A stretch of 64,000 nt of DNA, taken from Arthrobacter_H rhombi. GTDB lineage: Bacteria > Actinomycetota > Actinomycetes > Actinomycetales > Micrococcaceae. The translations under genes and the position numbers were made by a program. Numbering within the stretch: position 1 is the stretch's first letter; every line of letters begins with the position of its first letter. The notes beneath the pieces are model-generated. The model was not told where the DNA came from. It saw only the letters and a list, made by a program, of their open reading frames with translations, and made no database searches. The DNA is taken from assembly GCF_039526245.1 (NCBI RefSeq), contig NZ_BAAAIV010000025.1:62001-126000 (forward strand). The letters are read 5' to 3'. Shown here piece after piece: positions 16,891 to 25,791 of this stretch.

Positions 16891-17784
16891 CTACCGAGTC
16901 GAATCGCCCAAAACACTCGGCCTCACGAATCGGTTCTTTTGCCCAAGCAGGACGGACGCCAGCCCGCAAAGGATCAGCGCGAGGCCAAGGTACGTCCCAA
17001 GAGGAGGCGTTTGGCCGAGGAACATACCCGCCAAGATTGCGGCTCCCGGGATTTCGAGCAGAATGATCATCGAGACAACCAGCGGACCAAGAGCCACCAC
17101 CAGATGGTTGAAAATCGTATGGCCCAGCAATTGTGAAACGACGGTCAATGCGACGATGCCGACCCATCCGGCCATCGGGAATCCGGTGATGGGATCTCCA
17201 GCGAACCACACCATGACCAGCAAACTCATGGCAGTCATCGCGTAGCACAGCGCGGTGTAGCTGCTGGTGTCCATCGTCGCCCGAGCTTTGCTGCCGGCGA
17301 GCGTGTAGGCGCCGGCCAGCGCTCCTCCCGCCAGCGCCAGCACGTCGCCCATCAGGGCGCTGGGGGACCGTCCCATGTCGAACCCGGTAATCAGGACTGC
17401 GCCAACCAGCGCCAGGCCCATGCCACCGAGCACCAGGGGACCGATGGAGACACCACGCAGACGTTGATAGCCGGCTATCCAGGCAGACTGCATACATACC
17501 AGCGCCGTCGCCGCGGCCACCGTGGTCATCCGCACGGAAACCATGAAACAGGCGAAGTGGAGGGCCAGGGCGATCGATGCCGTGACGCAGTACCGCCATT
17601 CTCCCAAGGTAGGCCAACGGGCCCTTTTGCGCGTTCCGACGACAGCACCGACCCCCATAGCGGCAGCCCCCAGCCCGTTCCTCCAGAACGCCATCGCCAG
17701 TGGCGGAACGCTTGGCGTCGCGGCGACGATGGGGCCCGAAGCTGATACCCCGAGGACGCCCACGAGTGCCAGCAGGAAGATCAT
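16891..17784 (-). CDS. EamA-family (DMT) transporter
   Basis: This is an integral membrane protein of 297 residues with ten hydrophobic helices in two EamA repeats (about 5-130 and 145-285). The family exports metabolites or amino acids, and the substrate here is unknown. The WRNGLGAAAMG motif in the first repeat and GGMGLALVGAVLI between repeats are typical. It stands alone between a terminator and the tRNA-Ala gene. Confidence 0.85.
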   Translation of the reverse strand: MIFLLALVGVLGVSASGPIVAATPSVPPLAMAFWRNGLGAAAMGVGAVVGTRKRARWPTLGEWRYCVTASIALALHFACFMVSVRMTTVAAATALVCMQSAWIAGYQRLRGVSIGPLVLGGMGLALVGAVLITGFDMGRSPSALMGDVLALAGGALAGAYTLAGSKARATMDTSSYTALCYAMTAMSLLVMVWFAGDPITGFPMAGWVGIVALTVVSQLLGHTIFNHLVVALGPLVVSMIILLEIPGAAILAGMFLGQTPPLGTYLGLALILCGLASVLLGQKNRFVRPSVLGDSTR

Positions 17785-17836
17785 GTACTGACTCTATGTC
17801 TGCCGACACGCGCCCATGGACACGCAGCGGATACGA

Positions 17837-17867
17837 CAAAGTCCCGAACCATTGGTCCGGGACTTTG
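17837..17867 (-). terminator. Terminator downstream of tRNA-Ala
   Basis: The arms CAAAGTCCCG and CGGGACTTTG with a GGACC/GGTTC-type extension form a hairpin right after the tRNA on the minus strand, followed by TCGTATCC. It probably ends the tRNA-Ile/DLW-39/tRNA-Ala transcript. Confidence 0.78.
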
Positions 17868-17878
17868 TACTTTTCGGG

Positions 17879-17951
17879 TGGAGGTAAGGGGACTCGAACC
17901 CCTAACCCCCTGCTTGCAAAGCAGGTGCGCTACCAATTGCGCCATACCCCC
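17879..17951 (-). tRNA. tRNA-Ala (anticodon UGC)
   Basis: The 73-nt cloverleaf has acceptor arms GGGGGTA and TACCTCC with one G-U pair. The anticodon stem is CCTGC/GCAGG around loop TTTGCAA. The T-arm is AGGGG-TTCGAGT-CCCCT. The CCA end is not encoded. tRNA-Ile and tRNA-Ala after gyrA are the standard actinobacterial order. Confidence 0.97.
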
Positions 17952-17961
17952 GTATTGAGGA

Positions 17962-18078
17962 TCAGTCGAGGCGATCCGTGGATGCCTTCCACACGGATTT
18001 CTCCGACTCAGAGGCCTTCCACCTACGATAAGCGACGAACGACACAGCGGCTACGGCTGCTACCAGCAATTTCCGCAT
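17962..18078 (-). CDS. DLW-39 family small protein
   Basis: The frame encodes 38 residues from ATG 18078. A hydrophobic N-terminal stretch (MRKLLVAAVAAVSFVAY) is followed by a charged tail that includes SVWKASTD, the counterpart of the family's DLW motif. DLW-39 proteins are tiny actinobacterial proteins of unknown function commonly encoded close to gyrA and these tRNA genes. Here it lies exactly between tRNA-Ile and tRNA-Ala. The length and position support a real gene. Confidence 0.75.
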   Translation of the reverse strand: MRKLLVAAVAAVSFVAYRRWKASESEKSVWKASTDRLD

Positions 18079-18115
18079 GTGTTACCCGATCTACCGTGAA
18101 GGTGGAGGGATTCCG

Positions 18116-18189
18116 TGGGCGTACCAGGACTTGAACCTGGGACCTCTTCGTTATCAGCGAAGCGCTCTAACCGCCTGAGCTATACGCCC
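18116..18189 (-). tRNA. tRNA-Ile (anticodon GAU)
   Basis: The 74-nt cloverleaf has acceptor arms GGGCGTA and TACGCCC. The anticodon stem CTTCG/CGAAG encloses loop CTGATAA. The T-arm is CCAGG-TTCAAGT-CCTGG. CCA is not encoded. Confidence 0.97.
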
Positions 18190-18302
18190 TCAGTGTCCCT
18201 TCAGGACGAGATATGACTTTACCCGACCGTCTGGTGGGAAACCAAATCGGCTCCCCAAGATGTGGTCTGAACCACTTCCCGGAGAGCCGACAAGGTGAAC
18301 AT

Positions 18303-18839
18303 CTAGTCGTCCGTCAGGGTGACTCCGATGCCACCGACGAGGGTCGACGAGATGTTGTACAGCACGGCCGCGAGCATCGACAGGGCTGTCAGCAAGACAA
18401 CGTTGACGACCGCGATGATCGTAGCGAAGGAGGCAACTTGTCCGAGGGAAATCAGTTCCTTCAAATTGAAGCCCGACTCCGTGCCGATGATCTCGGCCAG
18501 CAGATCGTTCACCCGATCGAAGATGCCCGTCAGGTCAAGGACGGTCCACAGGACGACGGCGGCAACGACAGTCACGATGCCCAGTGCAACGGACAGCAGG
18601 AACGCCATTTTCAGCACGGACCACGGGTCAACTTTGCTGACCAGCAGGCGCGCCTTGCGGACTTTGGCCTTCGGTGCAGGGCGGACCAGTTGTTGGGGTC
18701 GCTGTCCCGGCCGTTGTTGGCCCTGGCCTTTGCCCTGCGGCGATCCCGCGGCAGGACGCTGCGCCGGAGCGGCAGGACGTCCCTGTCCACTCGGTTTCTG
18801 GCGCGGTGCCGCAGGGCGGGGATTATTCGGGGTGCTCAC
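18303..18839 (-). CDS. DUF3566 membrane protein
   Basis: The 178-residue protein has a Pro/Gln/Arg-rich disordered N-terminus (1-60) and two transmembrane helices (about 76-100 and 135-160) around a conserved outer loop. It is the DUF3566 protein (Rv0007-like) that follows gyrA in nearly all actinobacteria; function is unknown. The start overlaps the gyrA stop by 4 bp, so translation is coupled. Confidence 0.92.
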   Translation of the reverse strand: MSTPNNPRPAAPRQKPSGQGRPAAPAQRPAAGSPQGKGQGQQRPGQRPQQLVRPAPKAKVRKARLLVSKVDPWSVLKMAFLLSVALGIVTVVAAVVLWTVLDLTGIFDRVNDLLAEIIGTESGFNLKELISLGQVASFATIIAVVNVVLLTALSMLAAVLYNISSTLVGGIGVTLTDD

Positions 18840-21526
18840 GCATTACCTCCGTCAGTATCGGTCTCGTCAGGGGCCGGAACGGCGTCCACGTCAACGGTGG
18901 AAACCACTTCGGATCCGCCATCAGCGGGCGATTCGGCCACTGCCGGTGCGCCTTCCTGAGAATCATCAGAATCCAACGGTACTGCATCACCGTCTTCATC
19001 AGTTCCCAGCCCACGCTCAGTATTCTTAGCCACGGCGATGATCCGGTCCTTCTTGTCCGGTTTGGCGAAGATGACCCCCATCGTGTCACGCCCCTTGGCC
19101 GGAACCTGGGTGACCTGGGACCGTACGACCTTGCCACCCTGCATGACGACGAGTACTTCGTCGTTTTCCTGCACGATGAGTGCCCCGGCAAGGTTTCCGC
19201 GTTCATCCGCGAGTTTGGCAACCTTGATACCGATGCCCCCTCGTGACTGCACCCGGTATTCATCGGCGGAGGTCCGCTTGGCGTAACCGCCTTCGGTGAC
19301 GATAAACACGTAGGAATCCTCGCCCACGACCTCTGCGGCCAACAGTTCGTCGTCCTGGCGGAACTTCATTCCGGTAACACCAGACGTATTTCGTCCCATC
19401 GGGCGCAGCGCCTCGTCTGTGGCCGTGAATCGCACCGACTGTCCCTTGCGAGAAACCAACATCATATCGTCTGTCTCGGATACCAGCTGGGCGGAAACGA
19501 GTTCATCACCGTCGCGCAGGTTGAGTGCGATAACACCCGCCGAACGGTTGGTGTCGTAATCAGTCAAGCGGGTCTTCTTGACCAACCCGCGGCGTGTTGC
19601 CAGGACCAGGTAGGGTGCCTGTTCGTAATCACGGAGATCCAGGACCTGCGCAATGTGCTCGTCCGGCTGGAAGGCCATCAGGTTGGCGACATGCTGGCCC
19701 TTTGCGTCGCGACCTCCCTCGGCCAATTCATAGCACTTGGCCCGGTAGACGCGTCCGTGGTTGGTGAAGAAGAGCAGCCAGTTATGGGTGGTGGTGACGA
19801 AGAAGTGTTCAACGACGTCATCTCCCCGCAGTTGGGCGCCGCGGATGCCCTTGCCCCCACGATTTTGTGACCGGTAGTTATCGCTGCGCGTGCGCTTGAC
19901 GTATCCACCCCGGGTGATGGTGACGACCATTTCCTCTTCGGGAATGAGGTCTTCCATCGACATGTCCCCGTCAAAGCCGGCAACAATCTGTGTCCTGCGG
20001 TCATCGCCATGACGCTGGACAATGTCGGCAAGTTCCTCGGAGATGATCTGCCGCTGACGCACTGGATCGGCCAGAATGGACTTGTACTCTGCGATTTCCG
20101 TTTCGAGCTTGGCATGCTGGTCTTGGATCTTTTGGCGTTCCAAGGCCGCGAGACGACGAAGCTGCATGTCCAAGATGGCCTGGGCCTGCAGGTCATCGAT
20201 GTCCAGCAAATCCTTCAGGCCATTACGTGCATCCTCGACAGTCGGCGACCGACGGATGAGCGCGATGACTTCGTCCAGTGCATCAAGTGCCTTGAGGAGG
20301 CCCCGCAGGATATGGGCCTGCTCTTCTGCCTTGCGTAGCCGGAACTGCGTACGCCGCACGATGACGTCGACCTGGTGCGTGACCCAGTGCCGAATGAAGG
20401 CGTCCAGGGAAAGCGTGCGCGGCACACCGTCGACGATTGCCAGCATGTTGGCCGAGAAATTGCTCTGCAGCTCAGTGTGCTTATAGAGGTTGTTCAGCAC
20501 CACCTTGGCGACGGCATCACGCTTGAGCACGATGACCAGCCGCTGTCCCGTTCGTCCGGACGTCTCGTCACGCAGGTCGGCAATGCCCTGCATCTTGCCG
20601 TCTTTGACCAGCTCCGCAATCTTGATGGACAAATTGTCGGGGTTGGCCTGGTACGGCAATTCGGTGACGACGAGGCACGTGCGGCCCTGCAGCTCCTCGA
20701 CATTGACCACGGCGCGCATGGTGACGGATCCCCGACCCGTACGGTACGCATCCTCGATGCCGCGACGTCCCAGAATGAGCGCGCCGGTTGGGAAGTCCGG
20801 TCCCTTGATGTGTTGCAGCAGCTCCTCAAGGAGCTCTTCCTTGGTGGCCGTCGGGTTTTCCAGGTACCACTGGACTCCCGAGGCGACTTCCCGCAGGTTG
20901 TGTGGGGGGATATTCGTCGCCATGCCGACGGCAATGCCCGATGAACCATTTACCAACAGGTTCGGGAACCGTGCAGGCAGAATGGTCGGTTCTTGATTCT
21001 TGCCATCGTAGTTGTCCTGGAAGTCGACGGTTTCTTCGTCGATGTCCCTGACCATTTCCATAGCCAGCGGGGCCATTTTGGTTTCCGTATAACGAGGGGC
21101 CGCCGCCCCATCGTTTCCAGGAGAGCCGAAGTTTCCTTGTCCCAGGGCCAGCGGGTAGCGCATGGTCCAGTCCTGGATCAGGCGCACAAGCGCATCATAG
21201 ATCGCGGAGTCCCCGTGGGGGTGGTACTGCCCCATGACTTCACCCACGACGCGGGCGCATTTATTGTAGGAGCGCTCAGGACGGTAGCCGCCGTCGAACA
21301 TCGCGTAGAGCACGCGGCGGTGTACCGGCTTCAGTCCATCACGGACGTCTGGCAGTGCACGGCCAACGATGACGGCCATGGCGTAGTCCAGATAGGAGCG
21401 CTGCATTTCGGTCTGCAGGTCAATCGGCTCGATCTTGTCGATCGTTGTCGCTGCCATCGGCTGCTCCGGGAGAACGTCTTCTCCGTTCTCCGGATCGTGG
21501 GGGTTTTCTGGCGTTTCGTCGCTCAT
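18836..21526 (-). CDS. gyrA: DNA gyrase subunit A
   Basis: This is the breakage-reunion subunit that introduces negative supercoils with GyrB. The active Tyr is in PRYTETKM (near 142). The quinolone-determining region reads HPHGDSAIYD, with Ser and Asp at the usual resistance positions, so no classical resistance change is present. Six C-terminal beta-pinwheel repeats wrap DNA. An acidic tail of about 55 residues ends the protein. At 896 residues it is slightly longer than average because of the N- and C-terminal acidic extensions. It follows gyrB by 50 bp. Confidence 0.98.
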   Translation of the reverse strand: MSDETPENPHDPENGEDVLPEQPMAATTIDKIEPIDLQTEMQRSYLDYAMAVIVGRALPDVRDGLKPVHRRVLYAMFDGGYRPERSYNKCARVVGEVMGQYHPHGDSAIYDALVRLIQDWTMRYPLALGQGNFGSPGNDGAAAPRYTETKMAPLAMEMVRDIDEETVDFQDNYDGKNQEPTILPARFPNLLVNGSSGIAVGMATNIPPHNLREVASGVQWYLENPTATKEELLEELLQHIKGPDFPTGALILGRRGIEDAYRTGRGSVTMRAVVNVEELQGRTCLVVTELPYQANPDNLSIKIAELVKDGKMQGIADLRDETSGRTGQRLVIVLKRDAVAKVVLNNLYKHTELQSNFSANMLAIVDGVPRTLSLDAFIRHWVTHQVDVIVRRTQFRLRKAEEQAHILRGLLKALDALDEVIALIRRSPTVEDARNGLKDLLDIDDLQAQAILDMQLRRLAALERQKIQDQHAKLETEIAEYKSILADPVRQRQIISEELADIVQRHGDDRRTQIVAGFDGDMSMEDLIPEEEMVVTITRGGYVKRTRSDNYRSQNRGGKGIRGAQLRGDDVVEHFFVTTTHNWLLFFTNHGRVYRAKCYELAEGGRDAKGQHVANLMAFQPDEHIAQVLDLRDYEQAPYLVLATRRGLVKKTRLTDYDTNRSAGVIALNLRDGDELVSAQLVSETDDMMLVSRKGQSVRFTATDEALRPMGRNTSGVTGMKFRQDDELLAAEVVGEDSYVFIVTEGGYAKRTSADEYRVQSRGGIGIKVAKLADERGNLAGALIVQENDEVLVVMQGGKVVRSQVTQVPAKGRDTMGVIFAKPDKKDRIIAVAKNTERGLGTDEDGDAVPLDSDDSQEGAPAVAESPADGGSEVVSTVDVDAVPAPDETDTDGGNA

Positions 21527-21576
21527 CGGGTTTTTCCTCTACTCAAAGCTGCTGGGAACGGAAGGGGCGGTATCAC

Positions 21577-23700
21577 TCAGATGTCGAGGAAACGCACGTC
21601 CTTGGCGTTCTGCTGGATGAAGTTGCGGCGGGATTCAACGTCCTCGCCCATCAGCACAGCGAATATCTGGTCAGCTGCGGCCGCGTCCTCCATGGTGATC
21701 TGGCGCAGCGTACGGCGGTCGGGATCCATCGTCGTGTCCCACAGCTCCGAATAGTCCATTTCGCCCAGCCCCTTGTAGCGCTGGATGCCGTTGTCCTTCG
21801 GCAGGCGCTTGTTGGACGCAGCACCGGCAGTCAGCGCCGCGTCGCGTTCGGCGTCCGAGAATACATAGTCGTGCGCCGAGTTGGACCACTTGATCCGGTA
21901 CAACGGGGGCTGCGCCAAGTAAACGTAGCCGTTTTCAATCAAAGGACGCATGTACCGGAAAAGCAGTGTCAGCAGCAATGTGGTGATGTGCTGACCGTCA
22001 ACGTCAGCATCGGCCATGAGGACGATCTTGTGGTAGCGGAGTTTAGCTAGGTCGAATTCCTCGCCGATTCCGGTCCCGAAGGCAGTAATCATCGACTGGA
22101 CTTCGGCGTTACCCAAAGCCCGGTCCAGACGTGCCCGCTCCACGTTGAGGATCTTTCCACGCAAGGGAAGGATCGCTTGCGTTCGTGGGTCACGCCCTCG
22201 CTTCGCGGATCCTCCGGCGGAATCACCCTCCACGATGTAGACCTCGCACTCAGCGGGGTTCTTCGAGGAGCAATCCGAGAGCTTGCCCGGCATCCCGAAT
22301 GACTCCAACGGTGACTTCCGTCGTGCATTATCGCGTGCCTTGCGTGCAGCCAACCGGGCTTGTGCGGCAAAAAGCGACTTCCGGATGATGTCCTTGGCCG
22401 TCACGGGGTTCCGCTCAAGCCAATCTCCGAGTTCCTCGTTGACAACTCCCTGGACGAATCCCTTGGCCATCGAGTTGCCCAGTTTGGTCTTCGTTTGCCC
22501 CTCGAACTGGGGTTCGCCCAATTTGATGGAAATGACTGCCGTCAGGCCCTCACGGATGTCATCGCCGGTGAGGTTGTCATCCTTGTCCTTGAGGATGCCC
22601 TTTTCCTTGGCATACCGATTGATCAAGGACGTCATCGCCGCACGGAAGCCTTCTTCGTGGGTTCCGCCCTCATGGGTGTTGATGGTGTTGGCGTAAGTGT
22701 GAACCGATTCCGAATAAGCAGTGGTCCACTGCATCGCAATCTCGACGGAGATCATGCGCTCGGGGTCCTCACTCTCGAACGCGATCACATCGGGATGCAC
22801 CAGGTCGACCTTCTTGGAGGCATTGAGGTACTTCACATAATCGAGCAGTCCGTCTTTGTAGCAATAGTCGACGAAGCGGTGCTTGGGTTCAGCTGCCTCG
22901 TCGGCCCGTTCCTCACTGGAGTTTTCCGCGATCTCATCCGCAGAATCATCCAGAGTGCGCTCATCAGTCAGAGTGATACGGAGACCCTTGTTCAGGAAGG
23001 CCATCTGCTGGAAGCGGGCACGGAGCGTTTCAAAATCGAACTCGACAGTGTCGAAGATCTCCGGGTCCGGGTAAAAGGTCTGCATCGTTCCGGTTTCCGA
23101 TGTTTCCTCGCCCTTGACCAGGTCAGTCTGCGGCTTTCCCCCATCGCCGAACGACATCCGGTAGACATGGCCCTGCTGACGGATCTCCGTGTCCACTCTG
23201 CGAGACAGTGCGTTGACAACCGAAATCCCGACACCGTGAAGACCACCGGAAACGGCATAGGCACCGCCACCAAATTTGCCGCCCGCGTGAAGGATGGTCA
23301 TCACGACCTCCACGGTCGGCTTTCCCTCGGTCGGATGGATATCGACAGGAATTCCGCGCCCGTTGTCCTGGACCCGGACCCCGCCATCTTCGCGGAGCGC
23401 CACGCTGATGGTGTCGCAGTACCCTGCCAAAGCCTCGTCAACGGAGTTGTCGACCACCTCATACACCAGATGGTGGAGACCGCGGGGGCCGGTTGAACCG
23501 ATGTACATGCCGGGGCGCTTACGAACGGCTTCGAGGCCCTCCAGCACGGTGATGTCGTTGGCCCCATAGGCGTGTTCCACTCGGTGGGAATTCTCTTTCG
23601 CCTTCTGCTCCTCAACCGGTGCCGCTGCCGGATCTTGAACGGAAGCGGTCTCCTGTGGGGCTCCGGAGTTTTCTTCCTCGGGGGTGGTGTTCTCAGTATC
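21577..23700 (-). CDS. gyrB: DNA gyrase subunit B
   Basis: This is the ATPase subunit of gyrase. The GHKL ATP-binding fold is at the N-terminus (VDNSVDEAL, then GGLHGVGISV). The TOPRIM domain has EGDSAGGSAKRGRD and DADVDG. The protein ends with the standard LDI. I favour GTG 23700, with AAGGAG 12 bases upstream; ATG 23724 is an alternative that adds eight residues but has no clear ribosome site. The first 45 residues are acidic and disordered. Confidence 0.97.
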   Translation of the reverse strand, partial: DTENTTPEEENSGAPQETASVQDPAAAPVEEQKAKENSHRVEHAYGANDITVLEGLEAVRKRPGMYIGSTGPRGLHHLVYEVVDNSVDEALAGYCDTISVALREDGGVRVQDNGRGIPVDIHPTEGKPTVEVVMTILHAGGKFGGGAYAVSGGLHGVGISVVNALSRRVDTEIRQQGHVYRMSFGDGGKPQTDLVKGEETSETGTMQTFYPDPEIFDTVEFDFETLRARFQQMAFLNKGLRITLTDERTLDDSADEIAENSSEERADEAAEPKHRFVDYCYKDGLLDYVKYLNASKKVDLVHPDVIAFESEDPERMISVEIAMQWTTAYSESVHTYANTINTHEGGTHEEGFRAAMTSLINRYAKEKGILKDKDDNLTGDDIREGLTAVISIKLGEPQFEGQTKTKLGNSMAKGFVQGVVNEELGDWLERNPVTAKDIIRKSLFAAQARLAARKARDNARRKSPLESFGMPGKLSDCSSKNPAECEVYIVEGDSAGGSAKRGRDPRTQAILPLRGKILNVERARLDRALGNAEVQSMITAFGTGIGEEFDLAKLRYHKIVLMADADVDGQHITTLLLTLLFRYMRPLIENGYVYLAQPPLYRIKWSNSAHDYVFSDAERDAALTAGAASNKRLPKDNGIQRYKGLGEMDYSELWDTTMDPDRRTLRQITMEDAAAADQIFAVLMGEDVESRRNFIQQNAKDVRFLDI

Positions 23701-23724
23701 CACAGGCGGTGCAGGCTCCTTGTG

Positions 23725-24027
23725 CATTCTCGGCGGATACCGATCAGATTGACCGGTCATCCATGAAACGATGCCCCGGCTCTCACCGGGCGGGCACCGT
23801 ATCTCCAATTCTACCGCGAATCCTCAGATTGGTGGGGCAAATCGGCTCCCAATTGCCTCTCATTGGGAAAATAACCGGCCTAGAACGCGCTCCGTGGGCA
23901 CCGGCTGATCCCCTATGTGCCGACGGGCCCAGCAGAGCGCCTGCAGGCGGTTCCCTGTCGGTAACTTCGTTGGGTGGTGAAAACGCCGCTACACGAGTGA
24001 CCGTCGCGAGCCCCAAACGTCCGCAGG
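23725..24027. other. gyrB-dciA spacer
   Basis: About 300 bases upstream of gyrB contain no supportable gene. A short inverted repeat CCCAAT/ATTGGG lies at 23848-23867, with TTTT next to it on the minus strand before the hairpin. The gyrB promoter presumably lies here, but I cannot place it with confidence. Confidence 0.5.
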
Positions 24028-24585
24028 TTAACCGTAAGTGTCCCGTGGCCCTCGGCCGGCTACGCGCCGCATGCCCTTCTTCCAGCTGGGAGCGGACGGA
24101 CCCAGGACCTGGATGGTGGTGACTACTCCAGGACCCAACTTCTCATCGAAGGTCTTCAGCAGGCTATGGCTCAGCAGACGCACCTGTGTCGCCCATGCCG
24201 TGGAATCACAGCGCACAACGACGGTAGTGTCGTCAAAACTTTCCGCCGTGCAGTGGGCACTGATTTGGGGTCCCACCAGCTCAGTCCATCGGGACATGAC
24301 CGAGCCCACGGCAACGGGGGAAGTCCATCCCCGATCGCGTACCATCCGCCCAAAAACTGTTCCAATTCCCTGCGGATCACGTCCGTCATCGTACGAGGGG
24401 CCAGCCGAGGAGCGGCGTCTTACCTCCCTGGCTTGAGCGCTGCGCTCGCCCGCCCGCCGCGCCCTCGCGGCGTCGATTCGGACTTCTCCTCGTGCGATCG
24501 CTGACTGCCGCATCCGATTAAGCATGGCGCGGGCCGCATCGAATTCGTTCGATTCCCGATGCGGCTCGTCCTGCTCTTCACTCAT
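24028..24585 (-). CDS. dciA: DciA-like DUF721 protein
   Basis: The 185-residue protein has a charged disordered N-terminal half and a C-terminal DUF721 domain (about 78-170) with the W..LVG..I..H pattern (RWTELVGPQISAHC). In actinobacteria this gene sits between recF and gyrB. DUF721 proteins are the DciA loaders that recruit the DnaB replicative helicase where DnaC is absent. The start overlaps the recF stop by 4 bp. Confidence 0.9.
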   Translation of the reverse strand: MSEEQDEPHRESNEFDAARAMLNRMRQSAIARGEVRIDAARARRAGERSAQAREVRRRSSAGPSYDDGRDPQGIGTVFGRMVRDRGWTSPVAVGSVMSRWTELVGPQISAHCTAESFDDTTVVVRCDSTAWATQVRLLSHSLLKTFDEKLGPGVVTTIQVLGPSAPSWKKGMRRVAGRGPRDTYG

Positions 24586-25775
24586 GCCGACACCGTACCG
24601 GGGCCGACGGTGAGAATCCTTCCATTGAGCTCGTGGGGTACGTCCTCGACAACTGCCGCTGTCACAATCACCTGCTCGGCGTCAGCTACTACCGCAGCCA
24701 ACTTTTTTCGGCGGGAGACATCGAGTTCCGCGAACACATCGTCGAGGATAAGAACCGGTTTGGCCCCCGGGCGCGAATCGTCCGCACAGAGTGCTCGGTA
24801 CACGGCCAAGCGCAATGCCAGTGCCAACGACCACGTCTCCCCGTGGGAGGCGTAGCCCTTCGCAGGCGCGCCCCCCAGCCCGAGAAATAATTCGTCCCGA
24901 TGTGGCCCGACGAGCGTCAATCCGCGATCCAGTTCCTTCTTTCGTTGGAGAACAAGCGTTTTGAGAAAGGCCGTCCGCATTTCTTCGAAGTCCAGATCTT
25001 GTAGACGCTCCCGCGGGATCCCGGAACTCTCGGTTCGCGGCTCGGGCGGCTGCTCGTCTTCACCCATCTCGTCACCAACCGTCGACATGTATTGCACTGT
25101 CGCCGGCTTCGACCCGTCTGTCAGCCCTGCATAAGCGTTGGCAATCTCCCCTTGCACGGCGGCAAGGACGTCGAGGCGCCCACGCAGCAACTTTGCTCCG
25201 GCCGTCGCAAGATGTTCGTCCCATACGGACAGAGTTGCCTCGTGCGAGGACGAAAGTCGTCCGGTCGCCCGTGCTGACTTCAACAACGCGTTTCGCTGCT
25301 TCAAAACCCGGTCGTAGTCAGATCGGGTCGCCGCGTGGTGGGGCTGCAATGCAACGAGGACCTCATCAAGATAGCGCCGTCGTTCCGACGGGTCCCCTTT
25401 AACAAGAGCCAGGTCTTCTGGTGCAAAAAGAACTGTTCGGAGGATTCCTAGGATCTCACGTGCCCGTACTGGATTGGCGCGGTTTATCCGTGCACGGTTC
25501 GCCTTGCCGGCAGTGATCTCGAGTTCAAGACCAACCGCTTGGTCGGCCCGATGGACACGGGCCCTGACGAGAGCCTGCTCTGCGCCAAAATGGATCAGGG
25601 GTGCGTCATTGGAAACCCGATGCGACGCCAGCGAGGCCAGATATCCCAGCGCCTCGGCAATATTCGTTTTACCGACACCGTTGGGTCCGGCGAATACGGT
25701 TGTTCCCGGCGCCAGCTCAAGATCTACCTGCCGATAAGATCGAAAATCGGTAAGAGATACATGCGATATGTACAA
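24582..25775 (-). CDS. recF: DNA replication and repair protein RecF
   Basis: This SMC-like ATPase loads RecA at gaps with RecO and RecR. Walker A is GPNGVGKTNIAEAL near the N-terminus. Walker B is LILDDVFAELD near the C-terminus. The conserved start YISHVSLTDFRSY indicates TTG 25775 as initiator; an upstream ATG at 25817 would overlap the end of gnd and adds an unconserved 14 residues. Neither start has a good ribosome site, so coupling to gnd is likely. Confidence 0.94.
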   Translation of the reverse strand: MYISHVSLTDFRSYRQVDLELAPGTTVFAGPNGVGKTNIAEALGYLASLASHRVSNDAPLIHFGAEQALVRARVHRADQAVGLELEITAGKANRARINRANPVRAREILGILRTVLFAPEDLALVKGDPSERRRYLDEVLVALQPHHAATRSDYDRVLKQRNALLKSARATGRLSSSHEATLSVWDEHLATAGAKLLRGRLDVLAAVQGEIANAYAGLTDGSKPATVQYMSTVGDEMGEDEQPPEPRTESSGIPRERLQDLDFEEMRTAFLKTLVLQRKKELDRGLTLVGPHRDELFLGLGGAPAKGYASHGETWSLALALRLAVYRALCADDSRPGAKPVLILDDVFAELDVSRRKKLAAVVADAEQVIVTAAVVEDVPHELNGRILTVGPGTVSA

Positions 25776-25791
25776 CTGTGAGTAATCCCGG

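Noticed and set aside
18836..21526. Quinolone-resistance mutation in gyrA
   Set aside because: The motif HPHGDSAIYD keeps Ser and Asp at the two main resistance positions, so it looks wild type.
22360..23496. 378-codon plus-strand frame opposite gyrB
   Set aside because: It is an antisense shadow of the conserved gyrB gene, with no motifs of its own.
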